Counted from the first letter of the stretch, positions 8,643 to 17,294 are shown. The stretch is DNA of 48,467 bases from CAZADS01 sp964483985 (GCA_964483985.1 CAZADS010000030.1:1-48467); one strand, 5' to 3'. Notes: a model not told the origin generated them from the letters alone. Made by a program: numbers and translations.

Positions 8643-10150
8643 ATATTTTACCCAATTTGGAAATATTTGAAAATCTATACTCAGACGGACTACCTCAGGT
8701 CGTATGGACTAGGTTAGTGGCGGACTTGGAAACTCCAGTTTCCGCCATGCTGAAACTAGCGGAGGGTAGACCGAACTCATTTCTTCTAGAATCTGTTGAA
8801 GGAGGGGTTGTAAGGGGCCGTTTTTCTATAATTGGCATGAATCCAGATATCATATGGCGTTTTCATCGAAACCATACTGAGATCAACAGACAAGCCAGAA
8901 CTGATATTAACGCTTTCGAGAAATGTTCAGAAACGCCTCTAGAATCGCTTAGATCCCTAATCGTGGAATCCAAAATAGAACTTCCGCCCGAATTACCCCC
9001 TATGGCTTCTGGGTTGTTTGGCTATATGGGTTATGATTCTATCCGATTAAGCGAAACCATACCCGACCAGAATCCAGATGATTTAAAAATTCCAGATGGT
9101 TTATTTCTTCGTCCAACTCTCGTATGCATATTCGATCGTTTGGAAGACATTGTAACTATTGTAACACCAATCTGGCCAGATCCCAGCATATCGGCCAAGG
9201 CTGCTATAATGGGAGCTCGTACTAGACTATCAGACGCCGTATCAGATTTTCAACGAAGCTTACCTTATCGGCGTGAAAGCGTTATTAATCATAAAACTTT
9301 AGAAAAACCAACCTCAAATACCAGTCGTGAACAGTTTCATAAAATGGTCGATAAAGCAAAAGATTACATTCAATCTGGAGACATTTTTCAGGTTGTCCCG
9401 TCACAACGGTTTTCAATTCCTTTTTCTTTATCGCCTATGGCTCTCTACAGGTCTTTACGGAGACTAAACCCTTCTCCCTATTTGTTTTTTTTCGATTTCG
9501 GATCATTTTCTATAGTTGGGTCCAGCCCAGAGATTCTTGTCACTTTGCGAGATAATAAGGTTACATTACGACCATTAGCAGGCACACGTCCGAGAGGATC
9601 TAATCCTGAGGAAGACCGGGCCATGGCAGAAGAACTGATAAATGACCCTAAAGAAAGAGCGGAACATTTGATGTTATTAGACCTAGGCCGAAATGATGTA
9701 GGCCGAGTTAGTAAAATTGGGACGGTCAAGGTCGTTGAACAATTTGTCATCGAGTATTATTCCCACGTCATGCATATTGCTAGCCATGTAGAGGGCGAAT
9801 TACAAGCTCACTATGACGCTTTAGACGCATTAACCGCAGGGTTTCCAGCAGGAACAGTTTCAGGGGCACCTAAAGTTAGAGCTATGGAGATTATAGATGA
9901 ATTAGAAACTTCTCGGCGGGGTGTTTACGCTGGGGCTGTAGGTTATTTCAGTGCTAATGGTACGATGGACACTTGCATAGCTCTTCGTACAGCTCTAGTT
10001 AAAGATGGGATTATGTATGTGCAAGCCGGCGGTGGAGTTGTAGCCGATAGCGATCCTCAAAGCGAATACCAAGAATCAATAAACAAAGCACTTGCACTAT
10101 TTCGAGCAGCAGAGGAAGCTGTTAGGTTTTCAGCTAATAATGATTTATAA
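8639..10150 (+). CDS. trpE: Anthranilate synthase component I
   Basis: Converts chorismate to anthranilate with ammonia supplied by TrpG, the first step of tryptophan synthesis. The 503-residue protein shows the tryptophan feedback-site motif LLESVEGG near residue 50, the chorismate-binding core GTRPRG, the ERAEHLMLLDLGRNDVGR block, GFPAGTVSGAPKVRAMEII and GAVGYF. TrpE is favoured over PabB by the N-terminal LLES motif and by the alphaproteobacterial ppiD-trpE linkage. Its ATG overlaps the ppiD stop (ATGA), so there is no leader peptide or attenuator of its own. Unusually, trpG, trpD and trpC do not follow. The next 500 bases look non-coding, so the glutaminase subunit must be encoded elsewhere. 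Confidence 0.97.
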   Translation: MNILPNLEIFENLYSDGLPQVVWTRLVADLETPVSAMLKLAEGRPNSFLLESVEGGVVRGRFSIIGMNPDIIWRFHRNHTEINRQARTDINAFEKCSETPLESLRSLIVESKIELPPELPPMASGLFGYMGYDSIRLSETIPDQNPDDLKIPDGLFLRPTLVCIFDRLEDIVTIVTPIWPDPSISAKAAIMGARTRLSDAVSDFQRSLPYRRESVINHKTLEKPTSNTSREQFHKMVDKAKDYIQSGDIFQVVPSQRFSIPFSLSPMALYRSLRRLNPSPYLFFFDFGSFSIVGSSPEILVTLRDNKVTLRPLAGTRPRGSNPEEDRAMAEELINDPKERAEHLMLLDLGRNDVGRVSKIGTVKVVEQFVIEYYSHVMHIASHVEGELQAHYDALDALTAGFPAGTVSGAPKVRAMEIIDELETSRRGVYAGAVGYFSANGTMDTCIALRTALVKDGIMYVQAGGGVVADSDPQSEYQESINKALALFRAAEEAVRFSANNDL

Positions 10151-10648
10151 TTAACCAGTGTGTTGAGCTAATTTACATTAGAAAGTCGTATTCTAGTCGA
10201 GCCAAACAGACAAATACAGCCCCCCCAGAACCAGAAAAAGCGTGAATTCGGCTTATGTGGTTAATAACACAATAAATATAGCAGTTGCTTTATTGACCGA
10301 AGATATCAGGGGAGAGAAGCCGCTGAAACGCCTGTTGTCAGAACAAGTTTATAAAATATATTGAATTATCAATGTGATGGCGAGAGCTGAGCAAAAAAGG
10401 CTATTAAAATCATGGAAATATCAAAATGAAGGAATAGGCTGATGAACGACCGGACTTGAAATACCCATAGTAACGGTTGAATTACAATACGTCATATGCG
10501 CAATATCCCACACCTTCGAACTGAGGAAGAGTATGATTCCGTAGCAAAATGCTTAGTAATGGTTCTCGGACTGTTAATATGTCTAAATCTACCGAAGCAC
10601 AAGGCGCTGCCGTTACCATTCTAACTATACCCATGACAACCTGAATCG
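10151..10648. other. About 500 bases with no convincing gene, downstream of trpE
   Basis: All six frames are broken by stops. The longest open stretches are about 50 codons: one plus-strand stretch ending near 10365, and one minus-strand frame with its ATG at 10634 and stop at 10482. Neither resembles a family I know. A 21-codon plus-strand frame starts at 10377. No tRNA fold, transposase fragment or strong terminator is visible. The region may be a decayed gene or simply spacer between two formerly distant blocks. Confidence 0.6.
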
Positions 10649-10893
10649 ATGGAAAGGGTCAAAAAATCAAACCAACACCAAAACAGATAAGTTGGCTACG
10701 CAGAGGATTGCATCAACCGGGCGGAAAATTACCACTATTTGATACCAGTGGAAAACGAGTCAATCCGCGTCTTATTCAGTCTTGCCTTAATAAAGGGTGG
10801 GCAGAACATTGGTTTTTTAATCCATTAAAACCTGACTGGTTAGTGTGCAAACTCACCAGAGAAGGACGTGATATCGCAAGCAGAAATAACTAA
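10649..10893 (+). pseudogene. Small conserved-looking protein gene with an apparent single-base frameshift
   Basis: From 10708 to the stop at 10893 there is an open frame with a well-formed protein (GLHQPGGKLPLFD, GWAEHWFFNPLKPDWLVCKL), but it has no ATG or GTG after the upstream in-frame stop. A different frame opens at ATG 10649 and runs to a run of six A (10661-10666). If that run had one more A, the two would join into MERVKKIKPTPKQISWLRRGL and the rest, about 82 residues. The joined protein resembles a small uncharacterised family I associate with alphaproteobacteria; I cannot confirm this here. The indel may be a sequencing error, a real recent lesion, or the gene may start at the TTG at 10708. 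No function is known to me. Confidence 0.6.
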
Positions 10894-10990
10894 ATCATAA
10901 GTGCTGCCTAACAGCAATAGGGTAAAAAATTATGAATGAGCAATATGGTTCTTTAATAAAATTCCTCGAGCCCATTGCCATTTAGATTTG

Positions 10991-11752
10991 TTAGGAAGCG
11001 TAATCAGGGTCATCGCGATTAATTAAACGTTTCATCGCAGCAAAATGATGATACGCCTGATCGTCTCGATCCTTCTGCATCTGTTGAAACGTATATTCAG
11101 CTATATCATGAGGGATTAGCTTTAACGCGACCCCTGACGACATAGCAGTAATCTGGGCTTTGCAAACTTGTTCTAAATAATACAGGTCATTAAATGCGTG
11201 AGCTATAGTTGGACCTACGACGATCACTCCATGGTTGGCTAAGAACAAAATACGCCGATTCCCTAAAGCTTCTGCCATGCGATCTCCTTCACCAGGATCC
11301 AACGCAAGCCCACTGAATCCTTCGTAATAAGCAATTTGCCCATAGAATTTCAATGCGCCTTGGATTGCAGATTCTAAACGTACGTTTTCTAGCATGGTCA
11401 ACGCCGTTGCGTATTGCATATGCGTGTGTAATACGCATCTTGCATTTGGGCATTTAAGATGAATACGAGAATGTATGTAAAATGCTGTTGCTTCGGGTGC
11501 TGTTTTGTAATCTGTGGGATTTCCACCCTCATCAACTTCCACTATATCGCTCGCACGGATTTCAGACCAATGTAGTCGATGCGGATTAATAAGGAATCTA
11601 TCGCTACGACCCGGCGTTAATAAACTAAAATGGTTATCAACCCCCTCGTGGAAATTCAAAAATGCTGCTACCCGCAAACATGCGGCTAAATCAACACGCG
11701 CTTGCCAGTTCTCGTCTGGATACATTTTGTTTGGAAGAATTACTTGTTTCAT
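10991..11752 (-). CDS. Class II aldolase/adducin family protein
   Basis: Zinc-dependent sugar-phosphate aldolase fold, 253 residues, soluble. The expected metal ligands are visible: His109 and His111 in CVLHTHMQ and His174 in LANHGVIVVG. The likely catalytic Glu87 is in APEATAFYIH. This places it with the fuculose-phosphate/ribulose-phosphate aldolase-epimerase superfamily, including the long versions related to the adducin head. The substrate cannot be told from sequence, as many members of this branch are uncharacterised. It stands alone between the frameshifted small gene and tRNA-Pro on the opposite strand to both ppiD-trpE and the dioxygenase, with no pathway partners beside it. No ribosome site is obvious before the ATG at 11752. 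Confidence 0.9.
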   Translation of the reverse strand: MKQVILPNKMYPDENWQARVDLAACLRVAAFLNFHEGVDNHFSLLTPGRSDRFLINPHRLHWSEIRASDIVEVDEGGNPTDYKTAPEATAFYIHSRIHLKCPNARCVLHTHMQYATALTMLENVRLESAIQGALKFYGQIAYYEGFSGLALDPGEGDRMAEALGNRRILFLANHGVIVVGPTIAHAFNDLYYLEQVCKAQITAMSSGVALKLIPHDIAEYTFQQMQKDRDDQAYHHFAAMKRLINRDDPDYAS

Positions 11753-11872
11753 AAACTTAGGTTTCCGGTATTTTAATCAATTGAGTATCTACAAATTTTC
11801 GAGGCCCATTCCAACTATGTTTTACAAAGTTTTGTTAACCAACGATAACATCCAAATTTCATTTTCAGGACT

Positions 11873-11949
11873 TGGTCGGAGCGGCGGGATTTGAACCCAC
11901 GACCCCTTCACCCCCAGTGAAGTGCGCTACCAGACTGCGCTACGCTCCG
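11873..11949 (-). tRNA. tRNA-Pro (anticodon GGG)
   Basis: A 77-base cloverleaf on the minus strand. Acceptor CGGAGCG pairs perfectly with CGCTCCG. The D arm is GCGC/GCGC, the anticodon stem CTTCA/TGAAG holds the loop CTGGGGG (anticodon GGG at loop positions 3-5), and the T arm is GTGGG/CCCGC around TTCAAAT. The CCA end is encoded. Reads CCC and CCU proline codons. In related genomes a tRNA-Pro commonly sits beside the merR-ihfA-fabH-plsX block; here a dioxygenase gene lies between. Confidence 0.97.
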
Positions 11950-12106
11950 AAACACTTTTAAATAAAACTAAACTAGCAAATACATCAAGCGTTTACTAAA
12001 ATGAGTGCATTATCAAACCAAAAAAATTGGAAGCAATAAAGAAGATATTAAAAATTGTCATGCCTATCTCAAAAAATAGCAATCGTTGGAAAACAAAGAA
12101 TTACCA

Positions 12107-12112
12107 TTGACA
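12107..12112 (+). promoter_or_regulatory. Consensus -35 element upstream of the dioxygenase gene
   Basis: A perfect TTGACA lies about 45 bases before the dioxygenase ATG. No good -10 box is found at 16-18 bases (the best, CACATT at 18, matches three of six). Listed only as a possible promoter half-site. Confidence 0.2.
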
Positions 12113-12157
12113 TTCATTATATCCAAAAAACACATTCTGAATCCATAAAGGTTATCT

Positions 12158-12985
12158 ATGACTTCCTTTTTAAACACCGAAAAAATACAAAAATACGCAG
12201 AAGATGGTCTGCTTTTCATTCGTAATCTTTTCAATGAGGAAGAGATCGACCTATTGCGACAGGCTATGGAAAAGGATCCAGCAATTTCAGCATATTCATT
12301 GCTTAGAGCTGATGCGGAGGGTTTAGCCACAAGAATTTCTTTGTGGAACCGAGCCGGCGATAGTGTGTATGGCTTGGCAGCTCGCACTAAAAAACTGGTC
12401 GATATCGCCGAAACACTTATAGGAGAACCTGTTTATCATTTCCAATCCAAATTAACGGCTAAGGACCCATATGTTGGCGGTGCGTGGGAATGGCACCAGG
12501 ATTATGGATATTGGTACCACAACGGTTGTCTAAAGCCCGATATGCTCAGCATAATGATTGCATTAGATCGGTCCGATAAGAGCAACGGATGCCTGCAGAT
12601 CATTCGAGGGTCTCATAAATTTGGACGGGTCGATCACGTTTCGATATCTGATAAACAAAATGCCGCAGACCCGGAGAGGATGAAATATATCTTAAAGAAG
12701 AACGAGACAGTTTTTTGTGAACTAGATCCAGGTGATGCCGTTGTTTTTCACGCTAACGCCATCCACCGTTCAGATCAAAATCGGTCCCCTCACCGCAGAT
12801 GGACTTTTTTAATCTGCTACAACGCAGTTTCTAACGACACTTTTACCCGAGATGATGACAGGTACTACGTGCCACTAAAAAAAGTAGAGAACGATGCAAT
12901 ATTAAAATCCGGCCTTGTTTTTAGTTCAAAAGACGAAGAACATTTTGCATCACAGCCTTACGTGCCAAATGTAAAAACAAATTAA
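12158..12985 (+). CDS. Phytanoyl-CoA dioxygenase (PhyH) family Fe(II)/2-oxoglutarate oxygenase
   Basis: Non-haem iron oxygenase that hydroxylates a substrate while decarboxylating 2-oxoglutarate. The 275-residue protein has the full iron facial triad: His113 and Asp115 in WEWHQDYGYW and His203 in VVFHANAIHRSD. Arg213/Arg214 follow at the place expected for 2-oxoglutarate binding, and GSHK (151-154) is typical of PhyH proteins. AAGG sits 7 bases before the ATG. The substrate is unknown; related proteins act on fatty acyl-CoA, ectoine, phosphonates and quaternary amines. No neighbour points to any of these. It lies as a lone plus-strand gene between tRNA-Pro and merR, a position suggesting a later insertion into an older block. 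Confidence 0.93.
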   Translation: MTSFLNTEKIQKYAEDGLLFIRNLFNEEEIDLLRQAMEKDPAISAYSLLRADAEGLATRISLWNRAGDSVYGLAARTKKLVDIAETLIGEPVYHFQSKLTAKDPYVGGAWEWHQDYGYWYHNGCLKPDMLSIMIALDRSDKSNGCLQIIRGSHKFGRVDHVSISDKQNAADPERMKYILKKNETVFCELDPGDAVVFHANAIHRSDQNRSPHRRWTFLICYNAVSNDTFTRDDDRYYVPLKKVENDAILKSGLVFSSKDEEHFASQPYVPNVKTN

Positions 12986-13035
12986 TTAAAAGGACCGAAA
13001 AAGCCTAAACTTGCTAAAATATCATAAAACAGAGT

Positions 13036-13491
13036 TTATAATCCAACGTCCTTTAATTTTTTTTTCAATTCCACCAGTTCTTCTAGTACTTGCGAAATTT
13101 CATTACGTGCATCTTTACTCAGACCAACTGACTCTGGACCTGGTTCCTTTTCTGATGTCTCAGTATACTTGTTCTCCAAAACTTTTCGATCTACTGCAGC
13201 AGATTTTAGTCTGGCCACACCATCTCTTAATAACCGCTGTACTCCCTTTATCGTATACCCGTCACTGTACAATAATTCGCTAATTCTTTTTAAAAGATCA
13301 ATGTCTTCTGGTCTATAATACCGGCGTCCTCCCCCACGCTTTAATGGACGGATTTGAGAAAATTTAGTCTCCCAAAACCGTAATACATGAGGCGGGATCT
13401 CCAATTGATCAGAAACTTCACTTATGGTTCTAAAAGCAGCTGCCGATTTCCCGCTTTTCCGGACATTACTTGAAGTATCTGTTTCAGCCAC
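13036..13491 (-). CDS. MerR-family transcriptional regulator
   Basis: DNA-binding protein of 151 residues. The N-terminal winged helix-turn-helix is at about residues 21-85 (AFRTISEVSDQLEIPPHVLRFWE, then LKRGGGRRYYRPEDI and the second helix pair), followed by a charged dimerisation tail (LEELVELKKKLK). There is no cysteine set for metal sensing. This is the MerR-like protein found next to ihfA in many alphaproteobacteria, whose ligand and targets are not established as far as I know. It starts with GTG at 13491, with AAGG upstream, 21 bases after the ihfA stop, so the two genes probably share a transcript. It converges with the dioxygenase gene. Confidence 0.93.
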   Translation of the reverse strand: MAETDTSSNVRKSGKSAAAFRTISEVSDQLEIPPHVLRFWETKFSQIRPLKRGGGRRYYRPEDIDLLKRISELLYSDGYTIKGVQRLLRDGVARLKSAAVDRKVLENKYTETSEKEPGPESVGLSKDARNEISQVLEELVELKKKLKDVGL

Positions 13492-13512
13492 TATTTCGCC
13501 TTGGTACCTTGG

Positions 13513-13821
13513 TCAAGAACTATCTTGAAGATTCGAATTGATCCTATTTTTTAACACATGGGACGGCTTGAAAACTAAAACTTTCCTTGGATGAATAGGA
13601 ACCTCTTCGCCTGTTTTTGGATTACGCCCAATACGTTGTCCTTTTTGTCTGACGGAAAAACTACCAAATGACGATATTTTCACAGCCTCTCCTCGAGCAA
13701 GAGCTCTTGCAACTTCATTAAGCACTGATTCTACAAGTTCCGCTGATTCATTTCGCGATAAACCCATTTCTTCGTACACAGCTTCACTTAATTGCGCGCG
13801 CGTTATAGTTTCGCCTGCCAT
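13513..13821 (-). CDS. ihfA: Integration host factor subunit alpha
   Basis: DNA-bending nucleoid protein of the HU/IHF family that acts as a heterodimer with IhfB in transcription, recombination and replication. At 102 residues it is the usual size for IhfA. The family pattern is clear: ITRAQLSEAVYEEMGLSR at the N-terminus, VKISSFGSF, and the DNA-inserting arm with GRNPKTGEEVPIHPR (proline at the tip), ending in VLVFKPSHVLKNRIN. Assignment to the alpha subunit rather than HU or beta follows from the residue pattern and from the fabH-ihfA-merR order. Confidence 0.95.
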   Translation of the reverse strand: MAGETITRAQLSEAVYEEMGLSRNESAELVESVLNEVARALARGEAVKISSFGSFSVRQKGQRIGRNPKTGEEVPIHPRKVLVFKPSHVLKNRINSNLQDSS

Positions 13822-13928
13822 AGCCCGTCCCCTACATTAGCAGGACACACGGTACCGCCTCTTCCTAAGTCCGTCAATTATCTATTAATTACAGCGCATT
13901 GCAAAGCTTTTCTGATGTACACTGAAGT

Positions 13929-14915
13929 CTATGCTGGATTGCCAATTCTAACTAAACCAGCTCCCCAAGATAACCCTCCTCCTATGGCTTCAAAAAGGAC
14001 TAAATCTCCGGACTTTATTCGTTTATCTTCAATCCCTTCCGTGAGAGCCAAAGGTACTGATGCAGCGGATGTATTAGCATGATGTCCTATTGTGCAAACA
14101 ACTTTTTGAATAGGCATTCCCAACCTCTTGGCCATACTTTCAATAATACGAAGGTTGGCCTGATGCGGAACTAACCAATCTATATCCTCAGCCATAAGTC
14201 CGTTGGCATCCAGAGCTTCATCAATTACGCTACCGAGCTTAGCAACAGCATGCCGATATACCTCCTTACCCGCCATCCGAACATGGCCGATGGTACCCGT
14301 GCTAGATGGACCACCGTCAACGTATAAGATATCTCGTTGCCTCCCATCTGAATGAAGGTGGGTGGATAAAACGCCGTAATTATCACATTCGGATTCAGGA
14401 CAGCCTCTCAATATTACAGCGCCGGCGCCATCACCAAACAGCACAGAAGTTGATCGATCCTTCCAATCTAAGATTCGAGTAAAGGTTTCTGCTCCAATAA
14501 CGATAGCCACTCTAGATTGCCCGTTTTTAATAAAATTATCTGCAACAGATAAAGCGTAAACGAAACCGGCACAAACCGCCTGCACATCGAAAGCGGCACC
14601 TCGTTTGACCCCCAAGCCAGCCTGTACTTTAGTCGCGGTCGCTGGAAATGTCTCATCTGGAGTCGTTGTCGCTACAAGAATTAAATCCACGTCGTCCGCC
14701 GTCATATTAGCCGAAAGTAGCGCTTTTTGAGCCGCTGCAACGGCAAGATCGGAAGTTAGTTCGTTGTCCGCCGCTATATGACGTTGAAATATACCCGTTC
14801 TTTTTACAATCCACTCGTGGGAAGTATCTAAACGTTCTGCAATTTCCCAATTATTGAGAATCCGTTCAGGAAGATACGAACCAGACCCTATTAAAAGAGA
14901 GCGATACTTAGTCAC
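13929..14915 (-). CDS. fabH: 3-oxoacyl-ACP synthase III (KAS III)
   Basis: Starts fatty acid synthesis by condensing acetyl-CoA with malonyl-ACP. The 328-residue protein has the catalytic triad Cys115 (VQAVCAGF), His251 (PHQANLRI) and Asn281 (HHANTSAAS), and the GDGAGAV turn at about 161-167. It starts with GTG, overlapping the plsX stop by four bases (GTGA), so plsX-fabH expression is coupled. Together they link phospholipid acyl entry and fatty acid initiation. Confidence 0.98.
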   Translation of the reverse strand: MTKYRSLLIGSGSYLPERILNNWEIAERLDTSHEWIVKRTGIFQRHIAADNELTSDLAVAAAQKALLSANMTADDVDLILVATTTPDETFPATATKVQAGLGVKRGAAFDVQAVCAGFVYALSVADNFIKNGQSRVAIVIGAETFTRILDWKDRSTSVLFGDGAGAVILRGCPESECDNYGVLSTHLHSDGRQRDILYVDGGPSSTGTIGHVRMAGKEVYRHAVAKLGSVIDEALDANGLMAEDIDWLVPHQANLRIIESMAKRLGMPIQKVVCTIGHHANTSAASVPLALTEGIEDKRIKSGDLVLFEAIGGGLSWGAGLVRIGNPA

Positions 14916-15973
14916 TTTATTGAAATCTCATTGTCATCATCACCGTTTTTTATCACCTGAAGCACAGAAAGTTCCTCCTTAACTTTTTCAAGGAAACCAT
15001 ATTTGGCCATATCAGCTGCAACCCCAATAGCATTTGCAAATCCAAGGGCATCTGTTCCGCCATGGCTCTTGACTGCAATACCGTTCAAACCTAAAAATAC
15101 CGCTCCATTGTATCTTCTTGGATCCATTCGTTCTCTTAATTGCGAAATTGCCCCTCTACATAGAAGATACCCTAGTCGGGTGACGACCGTCGACATAAAG
15201 GATTTTTTTAAGAAATGGTTAAACATCCTCGAAGTGCCTTCAGCCGTCTTTAGTGCTATATTCCCTGAAAACCCGTCTGTCACTATAACATCTACGGTGC
15301 CTGCCGTAATGTCGTCTCCCTCGACGAACCCGAAAAATGGCAGTTGCGGTCCAAATGAACGCAGTGTTTTGAAAGCAACTCTTAACTCTTCATGCCCTTT
15401 TTGCTCTTCGGTACCCACATTTAATAATCCTATTGTAGGTTTATCTAGCCCTAAGACAATTCGCGCAAATATTTCCCCCATTACTGCGAATTGAACAAGA
15501 TTGCTGGCGTCACACTCTATATTGGCGCCTAAATCTAACATACAGCTTTCCCCTTTCAGAGTAGGGAAAAAACTAGTAATGGCTGGTCGTTCTATTCCCG
15601 GGCACATCCGCAAAGCAACTTTAGCCATTGCCATCAAGGCCCCAGTATTTCCTGCTGAAACGACACCATGCGCTCTGCCGTCAGCAACTAAATCAATAGC
15701 CAACCGCATACTTGACCCGCGTCCCCCTCTTAGAGCAGCAGATGGCTTTTCAGAAGCATCTATTTTTTTCTCCGTGTGAACAACTTGACAATTGTATTTA
15801 TTTAACCGTCGACTATCGTTTACAAGTGGCTGAACCTCAGATGCATTCCCTACAATGACGCACGATATATCCGGCATCCGTTCCAACGCTATGTCAGCAC
15901 CATGAACGACAAGATCCGGCGCCTTGTCGCCTCCCATGCCGTCTAACGCAATCGTGATGTGTGTCGATGTCAT
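14912..15973 (-). CDS. plsX: Phosphate acyltransferase PlsX
   Basis: Converts acyl-ACP to acyl-phosphate, the acyl donor for PlsY in phosphatidic acid synthesis; peripheral membrane enzyme. The 353-residue length is normal. The N-terminal ALDGMGGDKAP motif, SAGNTGALMA, LLNVGTEEQKG, VDVIVTDGFSGNI and SHGGTD are characteristic. It overlaps fabH by four bases. The DUF177 gene lies about 170 bases upstream on the same strand; that gap may hold a promoter, although I could not pick a good one. Confidence 0.98.
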   Translation of the reverse strand: MTSTHITIALDGMGGDKAPDLVVHGADIALERMPDISCVIVGNASEVQPLVNDSRRLNKYNCQVVHTEKKIDASEKPSAALRGGRGSSMRLAIDLVADGRAHGVVSAGNTGALMAMAKVALRMCPGIERPAITSFFPTLKGESCMLDLGANIECDASNLVQFAVMGEIFARIVLGLDKPTIGLLNVGTEEQKGHEELRVAFKTLRSFGPQLPFFGFVEGDDITAGTVDVIVTDGFSGNIALKTAEGTSRMFNHFLKKSFMSTVVTRLGYLLCRGAISQLRERMDPRRYNGAVFLGLNGIAVKSHGGTDALGFANAIGVAADMAKYGFLEKVKEELSVLQVIKNGDDDNEISIK

Positions 15974-16145
15974 ATTGGCCGAAGGCTGTTTTAAATCAAA
16001 AATTTGATGGTAACTCGTTTGTTATAAAAATCTAAGTACCGAACCTAACATATTTTATAGCCAATAACACAACGTATCCCTCTTCATAAAAAACACCTTG
16101 TCCATAATTAACCTCAATCTATTAATATAAAAACTAAAACCGTAA

Positions 16146-16697
16146 CTATTTTAGGTCAAAATTTTTATCTAATAGAATGGAAAAAGGACTATCTTTAACT
16201 TCGAATTGGTCGCCATATGTAAGGGAGTCCGTCACCCTATCGTCTAGTCTTCCCGCTTGAGTTATAATAGAATCCAATGCCAAGCAAAAATTTTGAGCAA
16301 TCACTTCACCAATATCAATGCTTCCTTCAGTCACTAATTCAAGATGAAATTCGGAATTTGGATCCAAATTATTAATATCCTCCCAACTACTCTGCGATGC
16401 AAAAACCTCGTAGAAAGAATCACTTAGAATGTATTCTTCGTGGTTCTCGGTTTCTGATATAACGATAATTAATTCAGCTTCGATAACTCCCTTTATTTCA
16501 TAAATACCCTCGCCTATACGCCGTGTCCCAATCGTAGAATTGAAATTTGCTATTTGGTTAATATTAAACCGACTTGCCAAAGCATTACATTCCCCCTTTG
16601 ATGCTTTGAAAGTGAGATCAGTGTTTTCTTCTTTAATCTCGTCGAGTTTAATTACGCGACTGAATTCGCAAATATTTTCTTCATTATTCTCGCGCAT
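16146..16697 (-). CDS. DUF177 (YceD) family protein
   Basis: 183-residue acidic protein of the DUF177 family, whose best known members are linked in bacteria and plastids to 23S rRNA processing or ribosome assembly, often beside rpmF and plsX. Visible here are the N-terminal EFSRVIKLDEIKEE, a central strand-rich part with RIGEGIYEIKGVIEAEL, and the C-terminal DPNSEFHLELVTEGSIDIGEVIAQNFCLALD block. The canonical cysteine-containing SLPLRPRC-type motif of many members is absent; only a few cysteines occur. No rpmF is found next to it in this window. The placement between the CBP3 gene and plsX is the usual alphaproteobacterial arrangement. Confidence 0.85.
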   Translation of the reverse strand: MRENNEENICEFSRVIKLDEIKEENTDLTFKASKGECNALASRFNINQIANFNSTIGTRRIGEGIYEIKGVIEAELIIVISETENHEEYILSDSFYEVFASQSSWEDINNLDPNSEFHLELVTEGSIDIGEVIAQNFCLALDSIITQAGRLDDRVTDSLTYGDQFEVKDSPFSILLDKNFDLK

Positions 16698-16763
16698 AAT
16701 TTAGAGCTTGGGCCTTTAACAATTAAAAACATAGTTCTTTAATAATAATCCCCTGACGGGAAT

Positions 16764-17294
16764 TTAAGGCAGTATATCATCAAATTGCAGCTCTCCATTA
16801 AGAATCGTTTGCCACGATTCCGTCTCTAATTTTAAATCTAAACTCCTGGCATAAATAGCTAATCGTCCTTTTATTTCTCTACCTGGGTCAACACCTCTAT
16901 AGACATTCCTTAAAAGCGCTGCTTCTAACTCGTGCCCTTTGTAGTTTAATCCTTTTTCATAAACGGTTACTCGACCAAGAAAAGCTTCCGCCATTTCCCG
17001 CACTCGCTTACCAACAGAAAGATCCCCAACCCCCATTTCCCGAAGAGACTCATCGAAGTCAGCGAACATATGGTCAAACAACAATTGGGAAAACGATTTT
17101 CCCATATCCTTTTCCTTTTTAATACGTCTAAACAGAAGGATCATATGGAGTATTAATATATCAAAACGCCCATCGAGTGAGTCAGCAACCCTGAGATCTT
17201 CATAGAACTCTTTCCGGCGGGATTGTCGAACGACTGAATTGTAAATTTTTATAATGGCTTTATGCTTGTTTCTCTCATTTCGCCTACTAAACAT
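16764..17294 (-). CDS. Ubiquinol-cytochrome c chaperone (CBP3/UQCC1 family)
   Basis: 176-residue protein related to mitochondrial Cbp3, which helps build the cytochrome bc1 complex by assisting cytochrome b. Diagnostic stretches are YNSVVRQSRRKEFYEDLRVADSLDGRFD cut into its two halves at about residues 18-45, HMILLFRRIK, and FDHMFADFDESLREMGVGDLSVGKRV. It has no signal peptide and is predicted cytoplasmic or membrane-associated. It sits upstream of the DUF177 gene and is divergent from bamE. Presence implies an aerobic chain with complex III, which fits the complex I operon later in the window. Confidence 0.9.
   Translation of the reverse strand: MFSRRNERNKHKAIIKIYNSVVRQSRRKEFYEDLRVADSLDGRFDILILHMILLFRRIKKEKDMGKSFSQLLFDHMFADFDESLREMGVGDLSVGKRVREMAEAFLGRVTVYEKGLNYKGHELEAALLRNVYRGVDPGREIKGRLAIYARSLDLKLETESWQTILNGELQFDDILP

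Noticed and set aside
10377..10442. 21-codon plus-strand frame starting MARAEQKRLLKSW
   Set aside because: Looks protein-like and has an ATG, but it is very short, lacks a ribosome site and is surrounded by stops; a decayed gene fragment is possible but not shown.
10482..10634. 50-codon minus-strand frame in the trpE-downstream spacer
   Set aside because: Its translation (MGIVRMVTAAPCASVDLD...) does not resemble any family I know, it has no ribosome site, and the length is within chance for this spacer.
13011..13283. 90-codon plus-strand frame opposite merR
   Set aside because: It overlaps the MerR coding region completely and its composition is that of an antisense shadow.
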